Source: an uncultured Bacilli bacterium
GTDB lineage: Bacteria > Bacillota_I > Bacilli_A > RF39 > UBA660
Direction: 5' to 3'
Length of the DNA: 10,570 nt
Assembly (NCBI GenBank): GCA_944371685.1
Contig: CALVXV010000031.1
Span: forward strand, 1 to 10,570
This document shows positions 9,101-10,570 of this stretch, one piece after another (the first letter of the stretch is position 1; each line of letters opens with the position of its first letter). Both the position numbers and the translations under genes were made by a program. Under the pieces are notes generated by a model. It was not told where the DNA came from and did not search any database. It saw nothing but the letters and a program-made list of their open reading frames with translations.

Positions 9101-9229
9101 GCATATTTAAAACAGTTAAATGGGTATAAAAATTACATTGAAAACATAACAAATAAACCTACAAAAATATATCTATACTCTATCCTAGATGAAAAATTAG
9201 TGGATTTAAACGAAAAAATAAATGTCTAA
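6125..9229 (+). CDS. addA: AddA, helicase-nuclease subunit of AddAB
   Basis: AddA is the active UvrD-like (SF1A) motor and one of the two nucleases of the AddAB complex, working in the cytoplasm at broken DNA ends. All expected elements are visible in 1034 residues: Q motif WTKEQTEAI (4-12), Walker A AGAGSGKT (23-30), motif II DEYQD (358-362), motif III VGDIKQSIYRFR, motif IV NFRSR, motif V TIHASKGLEFP, and motif VI VALTRAR (786-792). The C-terminal nuclease has His911, Asp970 (GIID) and Asp983-Tyr-Lys985 (VDYKLK). It is somewhat shorter than the Bacillus protein (about 1230) but has no missing motif. The start follows AGGAGG with ideal spacing and overlaps addB by 17 bases. A terminator covers the stop codon, so the operon is addB-addA only. 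Confidence in function is high. Confidence 0.96.
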   Translation: MPKWTKEQTEAIHQTGTNIIVSAGAGSGKTAVLSERVLTKLKRGISLDNLLILTFTNAAAAEMKERIRKKIIEANLTNELPKVDTADITTFDAYALSLVKKYSHYLNISKDLSIVDSSVMSLEKKHLIQNIFDEYYQNQNSKFLKLIDNFTLKDDKKIIEYLLKLNTSLDNLYNKDDFLQNYIDNYFNESQMDSYINEYMHLIHSKQKSIKNTIHSLSFYVDGTYIEKIETTLTNLLTNKEYDKIKLSFPGRLPNLPKGSEEEAKNIKQELNNLIKELKELTKYKDINYIKNTILKTKDYTEIIIEILLKLDKQLNKFKKEKHVYEFIDIARMAINLLKENEDIKERLKNKYSEILIDEYQDTNDIQETFISYIEKNNVYMVGDIKQSIYRFRHTNPELFKTKYESYSKNINGLKIDLNKNFRSRDEVLNNINEMFNQIMDSDIGGANYIATHQMIFGNTAYNEIHKENYNMEILNYESLEDKSYTDEEIEIFTIANDIKNKIQSKFQIMDKDTNKPKQLEYKDCAILIDRSSKFELYKKIFEYLNIPITIYRDKAINNSDEIILFKHIYNLILSDKIDINFKYSFTSIARSYLFNMSDEEIFQHLKINDFKETEIYKNCQTLKQNINEFTNETLIRSIIDTFNIYQKMVTIGDIKQRITIIDSLIKVAQNCDKLAYQITDFYEYLNEVLKEGLDITLALNKEDSNSVKIMTIHASKGLEFPICYFSGLSKKFNIDDLKNLFYFSDKYGFIIPYFDTSPKTTILKTLMKNNYIKEEISERIRLFYVALTRAREKMILIAKMEEGLEIKDNGVVDDSIRLKYLSFQNILNSIYSSLKKYLTNIDLSTINLTKDYNLSKKSMFKNTFSTVKLLEVHELNIPKVEITKSNFSKISHTLYTKEEKQNIDLGIKMHSILENINFKSPNLTNLTDFEKRKVTAFINSGILKDTKQIYKEYEFIYEENKEEFHGIIDLLLIKEKENVIVDYKLKHTTDEAYLKQLNGYKNYIENITNKPTKIYLYSILDEKLVDLNEKINV

Positions 9230-9252
9230 TTTAATCATAATTAGGCATTTTT
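9220..9252 (+). terminator. Intrinsic terminator of the addBA operon
   Basis: AAATGTCTAATT (9220-9231) pairs with AATTAGGCATTT (9239-9250) through 12 pairs, one of them a G-U, around the seven-base loop TAATCAT. It ends in five T (9248-9252). The stop codon of addA (9227-9229) lies inside the left arm. Confidence 0.85.
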
Positions 9253-9253
9253 G

Positions 9254-9282
9254 TTGATATAAATAAATCAAAATGATATAGT
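9254..9282 (+). promoter_or_regulatory. Promoter of the DUF1003 gene
   Basis: TTGATA (9254-9259, five of six -35 bases) is followed after 17 bases by TATAGT (9277-9282, five of six), with TG at 9274-9275 making an extended -10. It begins right after the addA terminator. Transcription would start near 9289, giving a leader of about 18 bases before ATG 9307. It is the best complete promoter in the window. Confidence 0.75.
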
Positions 9283-9306
9283 TAATTAGTATAGGAGTTG
9301 ATACAA

Positions 9307-9849
9307 ATGTCAAAAAAAGATAAAAGAAAAATAGTTCAAATGATTCTTCATCAAAACTTAGATAAAAAAGACAAAGAAGATATCATTGACCTACTTGCCG
9401 ATAGTTCAGTAGCTGTCGATGTTGATAAAGAAGAAGAAAGAAATTTAACATTCGGCGAAAAAATGGCCGATAAAATATCCGAAATAGCAGGAAGCTGGAC
9501 CTTCATATTTTTATTTATTTTTTTCTTAATCACCTGGATTGTTCTTAATACCATTATATTAACTGATAAAGAAATAGATCCATACCCATTCATCTTACTA
9601 AACTTACTTTTATCATGCATCTCAGCACTCCAAGCTCCAATTATCATGATGAGTCAAAATAGAGCCTCAAAAAAAGACAGCCTTAGAAACCAAAATGACT
9701 ATAAAATAGACTTAAAAAGTGAATTAATTTTAGAAGATCTCCACCATAAAGTAGAAACTTTAATCAATAATCAAAATAGATTATTAAATATTTTAGACAA
9801 AGCTATAACCGAAGAAGAATCAAATTCCAAAAAGAAAGAAACAATCTAA
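9307..9849 (+). CDS. DUF1003 family two-helix membrane protein
   Basis: This 180-residue protein belongs to the DUF1003 family of small membrane proteins, whose biochemical role is not established. It has a basic, helical N-terminal part (1-45), then the family core: LTFGEKMADKISEIAGSWTF (47-66), membrane helix 1 (about 65-85), a short loop with DPYPF (91-95), membrane helix 2 (about 95-115) and SQNRASKKD (116-124). A charged, probably coiled-coil tail (about 131-170) follows. Both ends should face the cytoplasm. I chose ATG 9307 because AGGAG (9293-9297) lies nine bases upstream; the in-frame TTG at 9298 abuts that site and cannot be used. It is a single gene with its own promoter and terminator, convergent with the surface-protein gene on the other strand. 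Family assignment is firm, function unknown. Confidence 0.9.
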   Translation: MSKKDKRKIVQMILHQNLDKKDKEDIIDLLADSSVAVDVDKEEERNLTFGEKMADKISEIAGSWTFIFLFIFFLITWIVLNTIILTDKEIDPYPFILLNLLLSCISALQAPIIMMSQNRASKKDSLRNQNDYKIDLKSELILEDLHHKVETLINNQNRLLNILDKAITEEESNSKKKETI

Positions 9850-9867
9850 AATAAAGTTGTTTCTTTT
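9834..9867. terminator. Bidirectional terminator between convergent genes
   Basis: AAAGAAACAA (9835-9844) pairs perfectly with TTGTTTCTTT (9857-9866), with a G-U extension at 9834/9867. The loop holds the TAA stop of the DUF1003 gene. The right arm ends in TTTT for plus-strand transcripts. On the minus strand the left flank reads as a T-rich run, so the same hairpin can end the surface-protein transcript, whose stop codon is nine bases away at 9876-9878. Confidence 0.75.
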
Positions 9868-9875
9868 ATTATAAT

Positions 9876-10067
9876 TTAAAGTGAAACTTGAAATGGATTA
9901 GACTTTGAACCATCTCCTCCTGTGATTTCTACATTTGTGTTTAGATATAAGACTGGGCGGACCGCAAAGGAGTTGGTCACGCTGTCGCTACCAAAGACAG
10001 AGCCAGCACTGTGCAAATAGACCGCAATGGAACTAGTACTGGCAGTAGGAGCCTGTAACCATTCATA
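9876..10067 (-). pseudogene. Detached C-terminal segment of the surface protein, downstream of an in-frame TAA
   Basis: Directly after the TAA at 10068-10070 the same frame stays open for 63 codons and ends at a TAA at 9876-9878. It reads YEWLQAPTAS..., then SFAVRPVLYLNTNVEITGG and DGSKSNPFQVSL. AVRPVLYL and GGDGSKSNPF are the expected end of this surface-protein family, so this is the missing C-terminus and not a separate gene; it has no start codon or ribosome binding site of its own. No frameshift is needed: changing one codon restores the gene. Possible causes are a real nonsense mutation, a mutation made by a diversifying system, or a sequencing or assembly error. The hairpin at 9834-9867 terminates it. 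Confidence 0.7.
9951..10061 (-). other. Adenine-poor, GC-rich block; candidate variable region of a diversity-generating retroelement
   Basis: On the coding (minus) strand this block begins at the Trp codon after the premature stop and ends at the PV of AVRPV, 37 codons. In bases 9951-10060 I count 17 A of 110 (15%) and 61 G+C (55%). Adjacent 60-base stretches have far more coding-strand A: 24 at 9891-9950, 23 at 10081-10140, 24 at 10141-10200. Twenty-nine of the 37 codons end in C or T, in a genome that prefers A-ended codons. The downstream end contains GCGGTCCGCCCAGTC, 12 of 15 G or C, similar in kind to the GC-rich initiation element at the end of known variable regions. Diversifying retroelements replace template A with any base, often at AAY codons, near the 3' end of lectin-fold genes. 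No template or reverse transcriptase is in the window. Confidence 0.35.
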
Positions 10068-10570
10068 TTATCCACTATATAAATAATCACTGTTTTTACA
10101 TCCTCCGTCATAGTTGTAAAGTGCGGTTGATAAGCAGTTACTTCCGGCCGCATATCCATAGTCACTTGGATACATTAATCCTATTTTTTGTGTTGTACTT
10201 GCTGGATTTCCACTATAGACTTGACTGCTGTCTCGCTCTGCATTATAGTAACCACTGGCTGTTAATGTTTCATAATTGCTATCAGTTGCCCCTCCCAAAT
10301 AATATGTTTCTTCTGATATCATATTTCTATATGTTTCATCTATACTATTATAATAATCACCATTTAAATAACTTTTTAATGAGGAATTGTCCCAATTGTT
10401 ACTATCGTCTGATGCCCATGCATCATTTCCTATACTTTCATTTCTGATTATTTCAATTTTACCATCTATTACTCCTATTATTCTCCATAACTCATTATTA
10501 AATGATACGTAGTTATTTGGGCTTGCACCATAATATCTAATGTCGCCGTGCTCATCAGTATATAGTTCAT
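10068..10570 (-). CDS. Surface protein with lectin-like C-terminal domain, 5' part off the window, ends at a premature stop
   Basis: The minus-strand frame is open from the right edge (10570) to a TAA at 10068-10070, about 166 codons. It reads ELYTDEHGDIRYYG, then LWRIIGVIDGKIEIIRNESIG, NNWDNSSLKSYLNGDYYN, YYLGGA, and KIGLMYPSDYGYA. This order (LWRI, a WDNSSL..YLNG block, LMYPSDYGYA) is what I recall from a large family of gut Firmicutes envelope proteins that resemble DUF6273 and C-type-lectin/FGE-like domains; the family name is tentative. The family normally continues with a W-rich segment, an AVRPVLYL motif and a GGDGS..NPF tail. Here those lie beyond the stop, at 9876-10067 in the same frame, so the stop is premature. 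The N-terminus (often a signal or pilin-like segment in such proteins) is outside the window. The Met codon at 10320-10322 is internal, not the start. Locally GC is higher (33-47% in several 60-base stretches) than in the repair genes. Confidence 0.75.
   Translation of the reverse strand, partial: ELYTDEHGDIRYYGASPNNYVSFNNELWRIIGVIDGKIEIIRNESIGNDAWASDDSNNWDNSSLKSYLNGDYYNSIDETYRNMISEETYYLGGATDSNYETLTASGYYNAERDSSQVYSGNPASTTQKIGLMYPSDYGYAAGSNCLSTALYNYDGGCKNSDYLYSG

Noticed and set aside
9298..9306. TTG start at 9298 for the DUF1003 gene
   Set aside because: It directly abuts the AGGAG at 9293-9297, leaving no spacing. ATG 9307 has nine bases of spacing.
9951..10061. Insertion sequence or phage attachment junction as the cause of the base-composition change
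   Set aside because: The reading frame continues smoothly through the block with family-like residues, and I see no inverted repeats or target duplications at its edges.
10121..10447. Plus-strand 108-codon open frame
   Set aside because: It is the antisense of the minus-strand surface-protein gene, has no good ribosome binding site, and its His/Leu/Tyr-rich product is typical of a shadow frame.

Overview
This window looks like a chromosomal segment from a very AT-rich, low-GC Gram-positive bacterium. The best guess is an uncultured gut lineage near the Bacilli/Mollicutes border (RF39-like). The reasons are A-ended codons, strong Shine-Dalgarno sites, an AddAB (not RecBCD) recombination nuclease, and a surface-protein tail that I recall as common in such genomes. 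The genetic code appears standard: tryptophan is written TGG and TGA is used as a stop. The lineage is an inference from general knowledge, not from a search.

Layout, left to right. (1) 1-1920: the 3' two thirds of a P3B-type (MgtA-like) magnesium-transport ATPase, cut by the window edge, with unusual residues at the positions that normally form the ion site. (2) 1912-2000: a compact control region with an extended -10 promoter followed by a hairpin plus T-run directly before the ribosome binding site of the next gene. (3) 2008-2841: a secreted, membrane-anchored protein combining a Cys/His/Gly-rich module, two GCT..DDGSC-type repeats and a G5-like domain. (4) 2899-3726: a 275-residue soluble protein I do not recognise, closed by a terminator. 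(5) 3823-9229: an addB-addA operon with overlapping genes. Together they encode the helicase-nuclease that resects double-strand breaks for recombination; AddB is unusually short. (6) 9307-9849: a DUF1003 two-helix membrane protein with its own promoter and terminator. (7) 9876-10570, minus strand: the 3' end of a surface protein, converging on the DUF1003 gene, sharing its terminator, and running off the right edge.

The most interesting part is the right-hand gene. Its reading frame is broken by one in-frame TAA, but the 63 codons downstream remain clean and family-like. Just downstream of that stop, a block of about 111 bases (9951-10061) has only about 15% A on the coding strand, against 38-48% in the sampled 60-base stretches on either side within 300 bases. 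The block is GC-rich, and 29 of its 37 codons end in C or T. Together with its position near the 3' end of a putative lectin-like surface gene, this resembles the variable region of a diversity-generating retroelement. No reverse transcriptase or template repeat lies in the window, so this is a hypothesis.

The genes do not form a single pathway. There is an ion pump, an envelope protein pair, the DNA-repair operon, a small membrane protein and a surface protein, each with its own promoter or terminator signals. No tRNA, rRNA, CRISPR array, insertion sequence or riboswitch was recognised.
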